DNA of 54,078 bases from Prevotella sp. Lineage in GTDB: Bacteria; Bacteroidota; Bacteroidia; Bacteroidales; Bacteroidaceae. The translations under genes were made by a program, and so were the position numbers. This document shows positions 18,276 to 25,898 of this stretch, one piece after another. How positions within the stretch are numbered: the first letter of the stretch is position 1; each line of letters begins with the position of its first letter. The stretch is taken from contig JAGCNO010000112.1 in NCBI GenBank assembly GCA_017645905.1, forward strand, positions 1-54,078. The letters are read 5' to 3'. A model generated the notes under the pieces. It worked only from the letters and a program-made list of their open reading frames with translations, was not told the origin of the DNA and did no database searches.

Positions 18276-21200
18276 ATGGTAACTGCTTTACTTTCAGCTG
18301 CTTTGGTCATCAACGAACTGATGGCCAGTAATGCGGGGATTGTGATGAGCCCTGCTACTAATTTTGATAGTTGGATAGAAGTTTATAATCCCGGCGAAGA
18401 GGCTGTTAATCTTGGCGGCATGTATCTGAGCAACGATGCCCAGAATCTGAAGCTATGGCAGCTCCCTTCGAACATCGGTATGGTGCCGGCAAAGGGTTTC
18501 AAAGTCTTGTGGCTCGGTTCCAACGACATTCTTTCAACCCATGCTCCTTTTAAGCTCGACTGTGATGGCGACACTATCTTCCTGAGTGACCGTCAGGGGG
18601 AACTGGTTGTAAGCCAGGACTATCCTGCCAGCATCAGCCGCTCATCCTACGCACGCACCAGCGACGGAGGCGAGGATTGGGGCTGGACGGCCGATGTCAC
18701 GCCTGGCGAGAGCAACGCCACTTCACACTTTGCCAGCACCTGCCTGAGCGCACCCGAAGTGAGTGTGGGCAGTTGTCTGTTTGATAGGTCGATTGTTGTC
18801 AATGTAGACATTCCCGAAGGTGCCATACTGATGTACACCACCGATGGCAGCCTGCCCGTGAGTACGGTGGAGGGAGAGGGTACGGCCAAGCAAAGCACCA
18901 CGGGAAAGTTCAACGTAAGCAGTACCAAGAGCTACGTGTTCCGACTGTTTAAGGACGGCTATCTGCCGAGTCCTCCCGTGACGCGCAGCTATATCAGGCG
19001 CGACAAGAATTTCACCATCCCCATCATTTCCATTGTGGGCGATGACCGTTACTTCAACGATTCGATGTGGGGCATTGACGTGAAAGGCGAGAACGGTATT
19101 CCAGGCAATGGCCGTGATGATGCCGTGAACTGGAACCAGCCTTGGAATCGTCCTGTGAACTTCAGCTACATCAGCCCCGATGGCAAGATGCTGTTCAATC
19201 AGGACGTGAACATCAGCGTCTCGGGTGGCTGGTCGCGCAAGGATGCTCCCCGCTCCTTCAAGCTGAAAAGCAGTAAGGAGTTCGACGGGCTTAACCATCT
19301 GGACTATCCCTTCTTCCCCCAGAAACCCTATATCCGCAGCAAGGCACTCCTTATACGCAATGGCGGCAACGACTCCTGGTGCCGGTTCAAAGACCCTACG
19401 CTGACAACTATGGTACAGCGCTCCGGTATCGACCTTGACGTGCAGAGCACCGTTCAGGTGGCTGAATACGTCAACGGGAAATTCAAGGGCGTTCTGAACC
19501 TGCGTGAGCCTAACAATGACAAATTTGTCTACGCCAACTGGGGCTATGACGACGAAGAGATTGATGCCTTCGAGAACGACGAGTTCAAGAATGGCACCGC
19601 CGAGGCCTACTATTATCTTATAAGGCGGAGCTCGCACATCAACGATGAAGGTATCTATGATGAAGTGAAGACGCTGCTGGACATCGATGAGTTCACCAAC
19701 TACATGGCTGCAGAGTTGTATTTAGGCAACAGCGACTGGCCCAACAACAATGTCAAGGGCTATCGCAGCAGGAATGACGGCCGCTTCCGCTTCGTGCTCT
19801 TCGACCTCGACCAGGTGTTCAACTATTATTGTCCCATGACCAGCATCTCCACGCTCGAAACGAACCAGGAGTTTGCCAACACTCCCTTGGTGCGCCTGTT
19901 CAAGAACCTCCTCGGCCACGATGAGTATCGCAAGAAGTTTCTCGACACCTTCTGCCTCATGGGTGGCAGCGTGTTTGAGCGTCAGCGTGTCACGTCGATG
20001 GTCAACGAGCTTGCCGACAAGTGGCGCCCCATGCTGCAGCTCGATGGCCGCAATCCCGACAATACTGCCAACGAGATAAAGACCAGGCTGGATTCCCGCT
20101 TGGATGTGGCCTTCAACCAGCTACAGGAGTATAAGCCTGCTCAGACAAAAGGTCTCAAGAAACAAAACGTCCAGCTCAGCGTCGATACCGATGGTGCCAA
20201 GCTGCTGGTCAACGGTTTGAATGTACCCTACGCTTCGTTCAAGGGCTATCTCTTCCCACCCGTGACGCTCGAGGCGAAGGCTCCTGCCGGCTACACTTTT
20301 GCGGGATGGAAGAAGGGCAACACATCGCTCACCACGATAATAAAGTACTCATCCCAATGGCGCTTCTATGACGCTGGCGAGGCACCAAGCGGCTGGCAAA
20401 CCGCCGGCTTCGACGACAGGGGCTGGACTCCGGGTAAGGCACCGCTGGGCTACACCATGAATGGTGTCGTTACCACCGTCAGCTATGGCAATGACAGCCA
20501 GCAGAAGCATCCCACCACCTACTTCCGCCAGAGCATCACCCTTAGCAAGGAACCTGCTGCTGACGACATTTTTGTCTTGAACTATCAGGTGGACGACGGT
20601 TTTGTAGTCTATGTCAACGGGCGGGAAGCCGGACGCGTGAACATGCCCGATGGTACCGTGCGCTATGACACCTTCTCGCAGACATACGCTGGCGACACGC
20701 CGATGGAAGGCGATATTGAGCTGCCCGCCACGCTCTTCCATGCAGGCAGTAATATAGTGGCTGTCGAAGTCCACAACACGAGCTACACCTCGAGCGACCT
20801 CTACTGGGCTGCCTCGTTGCAGACCACTAATAGCGATGCCGAGGTAGAAATAACGTCCACAGACCCCGTTATCAGCCTGCCTGACGATGATAGGCTGTCG
20901 CTTGTGGCAATGTTCCAGCCCATGTCCGACGAAGAACGTGCTGCAGACAATATCGTGCCCGTGCGCATCAACGAGGTGAGTGCTGCCAACGGCATCTACG
21001 TCAACGAGTACTTCAAGCGCAGCGACTGGGTGGAGCTCTACAACACCACCGACCAGCCCGTCGATGTGGAGGGAATGTATCTTTCCGACGACCCCAGCGA
21101 CCCTCAGAAATATCAAATCGAGGCTCCCTTCTTTACGTCCGAAGAGCTTTGGGGATTCACCCCCTACGGCCTGGAGAATCAGGGCTCAACAGTCATACCG

Positions 21201-21647
21201 CCTCACGGCTTCCTTATCGTCTGGTGCGACAGCCGTGAGGCGCTGACACAGCTTCATACCACCTTCAAGATTGCTGCCGACGGTGGAAACGTGCTCCTGA
21301 CGTCAAGCGACGAAACGTGGAGCGACCAGCTTACCTACACGGCAATGAACGAGGTTCAGACCGTAGGACGCTTTCCCGACGGAGCCTCCGATGTCTACCT
21401 GATGGATGTCCCCACCATCAGCAAACCGAATAACACGTCGAGCTATGCTACTATTCCTTCTGTCGCTATCCTCATTGGCGACGTCAACTGTGACGGAGTC
21501 GTCGATGTGGCCGACGTCTCGGCTGTTATCTCCTTCATGGCAGGAGACGACACAGGAGTGGAAGAGGTACGTGCCGATGTGAACGGAGACGGAGCCGTCG
21601 ATGTGGCTGACATCTCGGCCATCATCAGCATCATGGCAGGAGAGTGA
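18276..21647 (+). CDS. Large lamin-tail/CotH-kinase-like surface protein with C-terminal dockerin-like module
   Basis: 1123 residues. In order: lamin tail domain (VINELMASNAG, DSWIEVYNPGEEAVNLGGMY, residues about 10-120), a chitobiase C-type beta domain (ILMYTTDGSLPVS, about 180-240), a CotH kinase-like domain (NISVSGGWSRKDAPRSFKLK, VLNLREPNNDKFV, FVLFDLDQVFNYY, about 250-600), a galactose-binding-like region (about 690-880), a second lamin tail domain (VRINEVSAANGIYVNEYF, about 900-1060), and two dockerin-like loops (DVNCDGVVDVADVSAVISFM and DVNGDGAVDVADISAIISIM). The start is forced by an in-frame stop just upstream; the resulting signal peptide (MVTALLSAALV) is short and lacks positive charge. 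Confidence 0.82.
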   Translation: MVTALLSAALVINELMASNAGIVMSPATNFDSWIEVYNPGEEAVNLGGMYLSNDAQNLKLWQLPSNIGMVPAKGFKVLWLGSNDILSTHAPFKLDCDGDTIFLSDRQGELVVSQDYPASISRSSYARTSDGGEDWGWTADVTPGESNATSHFASTCLSAPEVSVGSCLFDRSIVVNVDIPEGAILMYTTDGSLPVSTVEGEGTAKQSTTGKFNVSSTKSYVFRLFKDGYLPSPPVTRSYIRRDKNFTIPIISIVGDDRYFNDSMWGIDVKGENGIPGNGRDDAVNWNQPWNRPVNFSYISPDGKMLFNQDVNISVSGGWSRKDAPRSFKLKSSKEFDGLNHLDYPFFPQKPYIRSKALLIRNGGNDSWCRFKDPTLTTMVQRSGIDLDVQSTVQVAEYVNGKFKGVLNLREPNNDKFVYANWGYDDEEIDAFENDEFKNGTAEAYYYLIRRSSHINDEGIYDEVKTLLDIDEFTNYMAAELYLGNSDWPNNNVKGYRSRNDGRFRFVLFDLDQVFNYYCPMTSISTLETNQEFANTPLVRLFKNLLGHDEYRKKFLDTFCLMGGSVFERQRVTSMVNELADKWRPMLQLDGRNPDNTANEIKTRLDSRLDVAFNQLQEYKPAQTKGLKKQNVQLSVDTDGAKLLVNGLNVPYASFKGYLFPPVTLEAKAPAGYTFAGWKKGNTSLTTIIKYSSQWRFYDAGEAPSGWQTAGFDDRGWTPGKAPLGYTMNGVVTTVSYGNDSQQKHPTTYFRQSITLSKEPAADDIFVLNYQVDDGFVVYVNGREAGRVNMPDGTVRYDTFSQTYAGDTPMEGDIELPATLFHAGSNIVAVEVHNTSYTSSDLYWAASLQTTNSDAEVEITSTDPVISLPDDDRLSLVAMFQPMSDEERAADNIVPVRINEVSAANGIYVNEYFKRSDWVELYNTTDQPVDVEGMYLSDDPSDPQKYQIEAPFFTSEELWGFTPYGLENQGSTVIPPHGFLIVWCDSREALTQLHTTFKIAADGGNVLLTSSDETWSDQLTYTAMNEVQTVGRFPDGASDVYLMDVPTISKPNNTSSYATIPSVAILIGDVNCDGVVDVADVSAVISFMAGDDTGVEEVRADVNGDGAVDVADISAIISIMAGE

Positions 21648-21830
21648 CCGTTCTTTCTGGCAGAGAAATCCGTTTTGTCTGGTAGAGAGAACGGCTTTTT
21701 CTCTTAGAAAGAACGGCTTTTTCTTGTAAATTCTCGAGAGAATTGACGAGAAAGAACGGCTTATTCTCATAGTAAGAACGGCTTATTCGAATCGTAAAAA
21801 CGTCTTTTTCTCATAGTAAGAACGGCTCAT
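21648..21830. repeat. 22-bp-period array, locus 2 (both orientations)
   Basis: Starts at the base after the CotH-gene stop. Forward cores CCGTT at 21648 and 21670; inverted cores CGG at 21692, 21714, 21757, 21779 and 21823, with a degenerate core near 21801. All steps are 22 except one of 43, where the palindrome AATTCTC-GA-GAGAATT is inserted. Confidence 0.88.
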
Positions 21831-21850
21831 ACTATTTAATAGTAAAAAAA

Positions 21851-21898
21851 CTCTCCGAATCGCTTGGCAGTTCGGATTTTTGTTTGTAACTTTGCACC
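21851..21898 (+). promoter_or_regulatory. Duplicated promoter cassette, copy 1 (toxin-antitoxin operon)
   Basis: A dyad CCGAAtCGC-ttg-GCaGTTCGG, a T run, and TAACTTTG (21887-21894). It matches 22600-22647 at 47 of 48 positions. The dyad overlaps the expected -33 position, so it could act as operator or as upstream terminator. Confidence 0.85.
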
Positions 21899-21918
21899 CG
21901 ACACTTAAGCAAACCTTT

Positions 21919-22167
21919 ATGGCAAGACAGAACACAATGACTTTATCCCCCAATGTAGCAGAAATATCACCCGTTGACGCTCTGTGGGTACTTATTCAGG
22001 GTCAGACTAAAGCAGTACGTAAGTCTTTGACTAAACGCCTGATTGAGGAAGAACAGAAAGCCAAAGCCAGGCAGGAAGTCATGGTGAAAGAAACCTTGAC
22101 CAGAGCTTTCGACGAGCTCCATGCTGGCAAGGTATATGATAACGCACGTTCTTTATTTGAAGATTAG
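21919..22167 (+). CDS. Putative antitoxin of a RelE/ParE-type toxin-antitoxin pair
   Basis: 82 residues from MARQNTMTLSPNVAEI. The protein is short, mostly helical and charged (LTKRLIEEEQKAKARQEVMV), ending in an acidic tail (NARSLFED), as in small antitoxins. The start at 21919 is chosen because the promoter box lies at 21887-21894, so the longer frame from 21880 cannot be transcribed whole. The toxin-like gene begins 12 bases downstream. Assignment rests on size and on the neighbour. Confidence 0.7.
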   Translation: MARQNTMTLSPNVAEISPVDALWVLIQGQTKAVRKSLTKRLIEEEQKAKARQEVMVKETLTRAFDELHAGKVYDNARSLFED

Positions 22168-22179
22168 GCTTGCAGATTC

Positions 22180-22521
22180 ATGAAAGTTACGTTTAAATAC
22201 CTTTCAGAGTTTGAAAGACTGGCAAAGGACTTGAGGAAAAAGTACAACTCTTTCAAGGATGACTATAACGCGTTCCTTGATGAGCTTGAGCAAAATCCTT
22301 TTGGAGGTGACCCCCTGGGGCATCATACTTACAAAAATCGAATGGCCATTGCTTCTAAAGGGAAGGGGAAAAGTGGAGGTGCCCGCGTTATCACCTATAA
22401 TATTCAGGAAATATCAGATGACGAAATCGTGATAACACTTATGACCATCTATGACAAAAGTGACATCGCCAACGTCTCAGATGCTTACCTCCGTAGCTTA
22501 GTACAATTAATTGAGAAATAA
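22180..22521 (+). CDS. RelE/ParE-family toxin
   Basis: 113 residues: N-terminal helix pair (YLSEFERLAKDLRKKYNSFKDDY), then LEQNPFGGDPLGHHTYKNRMAIASKGKGKSGG split by the conserved R/K-rich strand, ARVITYNIQEI, and the final ITLMTIYDKSDIANVS strand. This is the RelE/ParE fold used to block translation (mRNA cleavage) or gyrase; the target cannot be told. It is co-transcribed with the upstream antitoxin. Confidence 0.85.
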   Translation: MKVTFKYLSEFERLAKDLRKKYNSFKDDYNAFLDELEQNPFGGDPLGHHTYKNRMAIASKGKGKSGGARVITYNIQEISDDEIVITLMTIYDKSDIANVSDAYLRSLVQLIEK

Positions 22522-22599
22522 ACCGTTGAACTCAAAAACCAAGATATGCGTTTGCCACCATAGCCTTTAACAGCTATATTTCGCAGTATATCGAAAAAT

Positions 22600-22647
22600 C
22601 TCTCCGAATCGCTTGGCGGTTCGGATTTTTGTTTGTAACTTTGCACC
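22600..22647 (+). promoter_or_regulatory. Duplicated promoter cassette, copy 2 (structured RNA)
   Basis: Same 48-bp cassette as at 21851-21898 with one change in the dyad (CCGAAtCGC-ttg-GCGgTTCGG). The -7 box is TAACTTTG at 22636-22643. No ATG-led gene follows at a normal distance. Confidence 0.85.
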
Positions 22648-22649
22648 GT

Positions 22650-22970
22650 CTTCATTCCGAAGCCTCGCTTGCGGGCGGGACTGCCTGAGGGTGGAGACCT
22701 ATATATAGGAAAAAGCGTTACTTGCGCTTTGTCTTGACACTCTGGAATCTGGCAGTTCCTAATTTCCGTCAAGAACAAGGCAACAATGACGCTCATGGGT
22801 ATGTATATATCCGTACGACAAAATGCCGATAGCCACCTTATGCTATCTGCTTTTAACGACGCATATGCATACAGGCGTGGGCTTCGGCGTTGCTCGTTCA
22901 ACGGAAAGGGCGATGCCAGAGCCTCAGAGTGTGGGACGAGTAACAGGTAGACTCCCACGCTTCTTTTTTG
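22650..22970 (+). ncRNA. Probable structured non-coding RNA of about 320 nt
   Basis: It starts just after the TAACTTTG box and ends at a terminator (22929-22969). No plausible gene is seen on the plus strand. Helices visible by eye: GGGACTGCC (22677) with GGCAGTTCC, AAAGCG/CGCTTT, CTTGAC/GTCAAG (crossing the first, so a pseudoknot is possible), GATAGC/GCTATC and GTTG/CAAC. I do not recognise it as tmRNA, RNase P, SRP or a known riboswitch. This fills most of the 468-bp gap between the toxin and the DUF2971 gene. Confidence 0.5.
22929..22969 (+). terminator. Terminator of the structured RNA
   Basis: GTGTGGGA pairs with TCCCACGC (22929-22936 and 22953-22960, one G-U), followed by TTCTTTTTT. 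Confidence 0.8.
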
Positions 22971-22989
22971 TATATCAGCAAAACTATTT

Positions 22990-23889
22990 ATGAATCACAG
23001 GTTATGGGAGGCCTTGTTAAAAGTATCCTTTATGGATTTATTGTCTCATTACACTAAATTTGAACACTTCGAGAACATGCTAAAGCCTAATGGTGATTCT
23101 TCAGAAGAACGTTATCTTACTATTTGGGCAAGCAGTGCTTACAATATGGATGACCAAACAGAAATGAATTTTGGGTTTCCTTTTATTCAGTATGTTCTGC
23201 GTGAATATGAAAACACCCCTGGGTTGACCCATGAACAACGAGTGCTGAAAATCATCAACACTTTACCTGAAATCATAAAAGGGCCAAGTGAAACGCATTT
23301 TCTTCCTAAAACAAAGACTCCCTTTGTTATCTCTTTTTCACAGGCTTATGAAGATAATTACATGTGGGAAAAATATGGTGATAAAGGAAAAGGAATTTGC
23401 CTTTATTTTGATACTATCAAAATTGAAGAGATGGCAGACAAAAGTGGAAAAACATTTCTTGCCAATATAGCCTATTTGGCTGAGAAAGGATATGATTTTG
23501 AGGTATGGAAATCACTTTACGAGATTGTAATAAATGAAGCCGACAAATGCCATGTTTTGACAAGCATCTTTAAATATAAAAGTGACATACCACGCTATAA
23601 AAAAGTGCTTATGGACAACATGTGTCCTATTATAAGCGCATTAATAAAGGACTCCCAATATTTTCCCGAGCGGGAGGTTCGTTTAGCTTGTATCAGAGAC
23701 GAAAGCATATCTAAGCAAAGAGAAACGGAAAATGGAAAGATTATTAATTACATTGAAATCAAAATACCGCTTAACTACCTTGCGGGAGTTACTATTGGTT
23801 CGAACTTTGAAAGAAAGAACGAACTCAAAGAAATATGCAAAAAGAATAATATTAGAATCATTGACAAATCAGAAATAGACTGGATTTAA
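22990..23889 (+). CDS. DUF2971 domain protein
   Basis: 299 residues from the first ATG; a second ATG at 23032 (MDLLSHYTKFEHFENML) is the more typical family start and may be the real one. Family features are LSHYTKFEHFENML near the start, PFVISFSQAYEDNYMWEKYG followed by DKGKGICLYFD, and YFPEREVRLACI near the C-terminus. DUF2971 proteins are common in accessory regions and some are linked to phage defence, but no activity is established for this one. Codon use is more AT-rich than in the housekeeping genes. It lies just after the terminator of the structured RNA. Confidence 0.8.
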   Translation: MNHRLWEALLKVSFMDLLSHYTKFEHFENMLKPNGDSSEERYLTIWASSAYNMDDQTEMNFGFPFIQYVLREYENTPGLTHEQRVLKIINTLPEIIKGPSETHFLPKTKTPFVISFSQAYEDNYMWEKYGDKGKGICLYFDTIKIEEMADKSGKTFLANIAYLAEKGYDFEVWKSLYEIVINEADKCHVLTSIFKYKSDIPRYKKVLMDNMCPIISALIKDSQYFPEREVRLACIRDESISKQRETENGKIINYIEIKIPLNYLAGVTIGSNFERKNELKEICKKNNIRIIDKSEIDWI

Positions 23890-23894
23890 ACACT

Positions 23895-25898
23895 ATGTTT
23901 ATGAAAAAACTATTATTATTATTCGTATTACAATTGCTGCCTTTATTAGCAGGTGCGGATGCCATAGAAATTAATGGTATCTATTACAACTTAGTATCGA
24001 AGGTAAAAACGGCTGAAGTGACAAAAAAGCCCAGTGGTTATTATTCAGGTGTTGTCAATATTCCAAAGACGGTTACCTATGGTGGTATAACGTATGATGT
24101 CATCATGATAGGCGATAATGCATTCTTCAATTGCCTAAGCCTAACTTCCGTAACGATTCCAAATAGTGTGACTAGCATAGGAAGCCATGCTTTCGCTGGA
24201 TGCGAAAGTCTGACCTCCGTAACGATTCCCAATAGCGTGACTAGCATAGGAAGCAACGCTTTCCAAAGTTGCACTGGACTTACTTCCTTCACTATTCCCA
24301 ATAGTGTGACGAGCATTGGAAGTCAGGTCTTTTTGAATTGTAGCGGCCTAACTTCTGTAACAATTCCAAACAGCGTGACGGAGATAGGAATGTCTGTTTT
24401 CTGGGGTTGCAGTGGCCTAAACTCCGTAACGATTCCCAACAGTGTGACGAAAATAGGATTCGGCGCTTTCAGGTATTGCAGCGGCCTGACCTCCGTCACG
24501 ATTCTCAACAATGTGACTAGCATAGGAGAGTCTGCTTTCAGAGACTGCAGTGGCTTGACCTCCGTCACGATTCCCAACAGTGTGACGAGCATAGGAGTGT
24601 CTGCATTCAGAGACTGTAGCAGCTTGACCTCCATCACAATCGGAAGTGGAGTGAAGAAAATATATAGTTTTGCTTTTGCCTCATGCAAGGAACTTACTGA
24701 TGTATATTGCCTGGCAGATGAGGTGCCAGCGATGTATGACTATAATTATAATACTGGTTGTACTGATGCATTCCAAGACTCCTACATTGAATACGCTACT
24801 CTTCACGTACCAGCTTCTACTTTGAACGATTATAAAACAACTGAACCTTGGAGTTCTTTTAGGAGTATTGTAAGTCTACCCGGGACTTCCTCATATACTC
24901 TTACCTATATGATTGACGGAGAAATATATAAGACTTACAAATTGTCTGCGGGAAGTACGATTACTCCAGAACCTGAACCTAAGAAGGAAGGTTATACATT
25001 CTCTGGCTGGAGCACGATACCCAAGACTATGCCTGAACATGATGTGACAGTATATGGTTCATTCGTCAAGAATACCAATTATATGCCAGGTGACGTGAAC
25101 AATGATGGGTCGGTAAGTGTGACCGACGTGGGTTGTGCCATTAACTACATTCTGGAACAGGTGCCATCGGTATTTGTGTTCGATGCCGCTGACATGAATG
25201 GCGACAAGAGCGTATCAGTGACCGACGTGGGAATGATTATTAATCTCGTCCTGAGCGAAGGGGTTGGCAGTCGTAAATACGGGAAAACTATGGAAACAAA
25301 CGACCATGATTTCCATAGTATTATTCTTCCCAATGTTTCATTGGCTTCGACAGCCGACAGCAACTTAGAGTTGATGTTGGAGGACAAGGATGCCTTCATC
25401 GGATTCCAGTTTGATGTGGATAATGCAGAGGGTGCGGGCTGGCACGGGGCCTGCCCCTACATCAGTATGCAACTGTCAGATGGCGACGACCATGTGCTGA
25501 CCAGCAGACAGCTGAGCAATGGGAAATGGCGCGTGGTGTGCTACTCTCCTTCAAATAGCACGTTCAGCCCCAACAGTGGAGGCTCCCTGGTGTCTATCAA
25601 CACTGAGCACAACATTTCGCTCAGCAATATACTCCTCACCACTGCAGGGTTTGACGAGCTGCGACTTGCCACCATAGTCAGCACTCCGACTGACATCGCC
25701 AGTGTAGAGCAGGGCGTGAAGATTAATGCTGAAGGTGGAATCCTCCGTATCATTTCCGACCGTAATATCACCCTGCGGCTATACTCCCTTGGAGGAAGTG
25801 CTTATAGAATACTCCAAGTGAAAAAGGGCATGAACAGCTTTGAAGGTCTGCGTGCCGGTATATATATGATTAATAACAAAAAAGTAATACTGCGATGA
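23895..25898 (+). CDS. BspA-like leucine-rich repeat protein with dockerin-like module and T9SS-type tail
   Basis: 667 residues; the start could also be ATG 23901 (MKKLLLLFVLQLLPLLAGADA, a good signal peptide). About eight near-identical 23-residue LRR_5 repeats follow (SLTSVTIPNSVTSIGSHAF, residues 70-260), then a MucBP/InlB-like repeat (YKLSAGSTITPEPEPKKEG), two dockerin-like loops (DVNNDGSVSVTDVGCAINYI, DMNGDKSVSVTDVGMIINLV, about 397-455), a possible cohesin-like sandwich (about 475-610) and a C-terminal tail (LRLYSLGGSAYRI, GLRAGIYMINNKKVIL) resembling the type A sorting domain of the type 9 secretion system. The last codons overlap the next gene (ATGA). Confidence 0.85.
   Translation: MFMKKLLLLFVLQLLPLLAGADAIEINGIYYNLVSKVKTAEVTKKPSGYYSGVVNIPKTVTYGGITYDVIMIGDNAFFNCLSLTSVTIPNSVTSIGSHAFAGCESLTSVTIPNSVTSIGSNAFQSCTGLTSFTIPNSVTSIGSQVFLNCSGLTSVTIPNSVTEIGMSVFWGCSGLNSVTIPNSVTKIGFGAFRYCSGLTSVTILNNVTSIGESAFRDCSGLTSVTIPNSVTSIGVSAFRDCSSLTSITIGSGVKKIYSFAFASCKELTDVYCLADEVPAMYDYNYNTGCTDAFQDSYIEYATLHVPASTLNDYKTTEPWSSFRSIVSLPGTSSYTLTYMIDGEIYKTYKLSAGSTITPEPEPKKEGYTFSGWSTIPKTMPEHDVTVYGSFVKNTNYMPGDVNNDGSVSVTDVGCAINYILEQVPSVFVFDAADMNGDKSVSVTDVGMIINLVLSEGVGSRKYGKTMETNDHDFHSIILPNVSLASTADSNLELMLEDKDAFIGFQFDVDNAEGAGWHGACPYISMQLSDGDDHVLTSRQLSNGKWRVVCYSPSNSTFSPNSGGSLVSINTEHNISLSNILLTTAGFDELRLATIVSTPTDIASVEQGVKINAEGGILRIISDRNITLRLYSLGGSAYRILQVKKGMNSFEGLRAGIYMINNKKVILR
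24120..24640 (+). repeat. 69-bp coding repeats of the LRR region
   Basis: The unit around TCCGTAACGATTCCCAATAG plus TGTGACGAGCATAGGA recurs every 69 bases, about eight times. DNA identity is high at synonymous sites, which points to recent duplication or conversion. Confidence 0.85.

Noticed and set aside
22485-22958. 157-residue gene opposite the structured RNA
   Set aside because: It runs antisense through the duplicated promoter cassette and the toxin 3' end, with no promoter or family resemblance.
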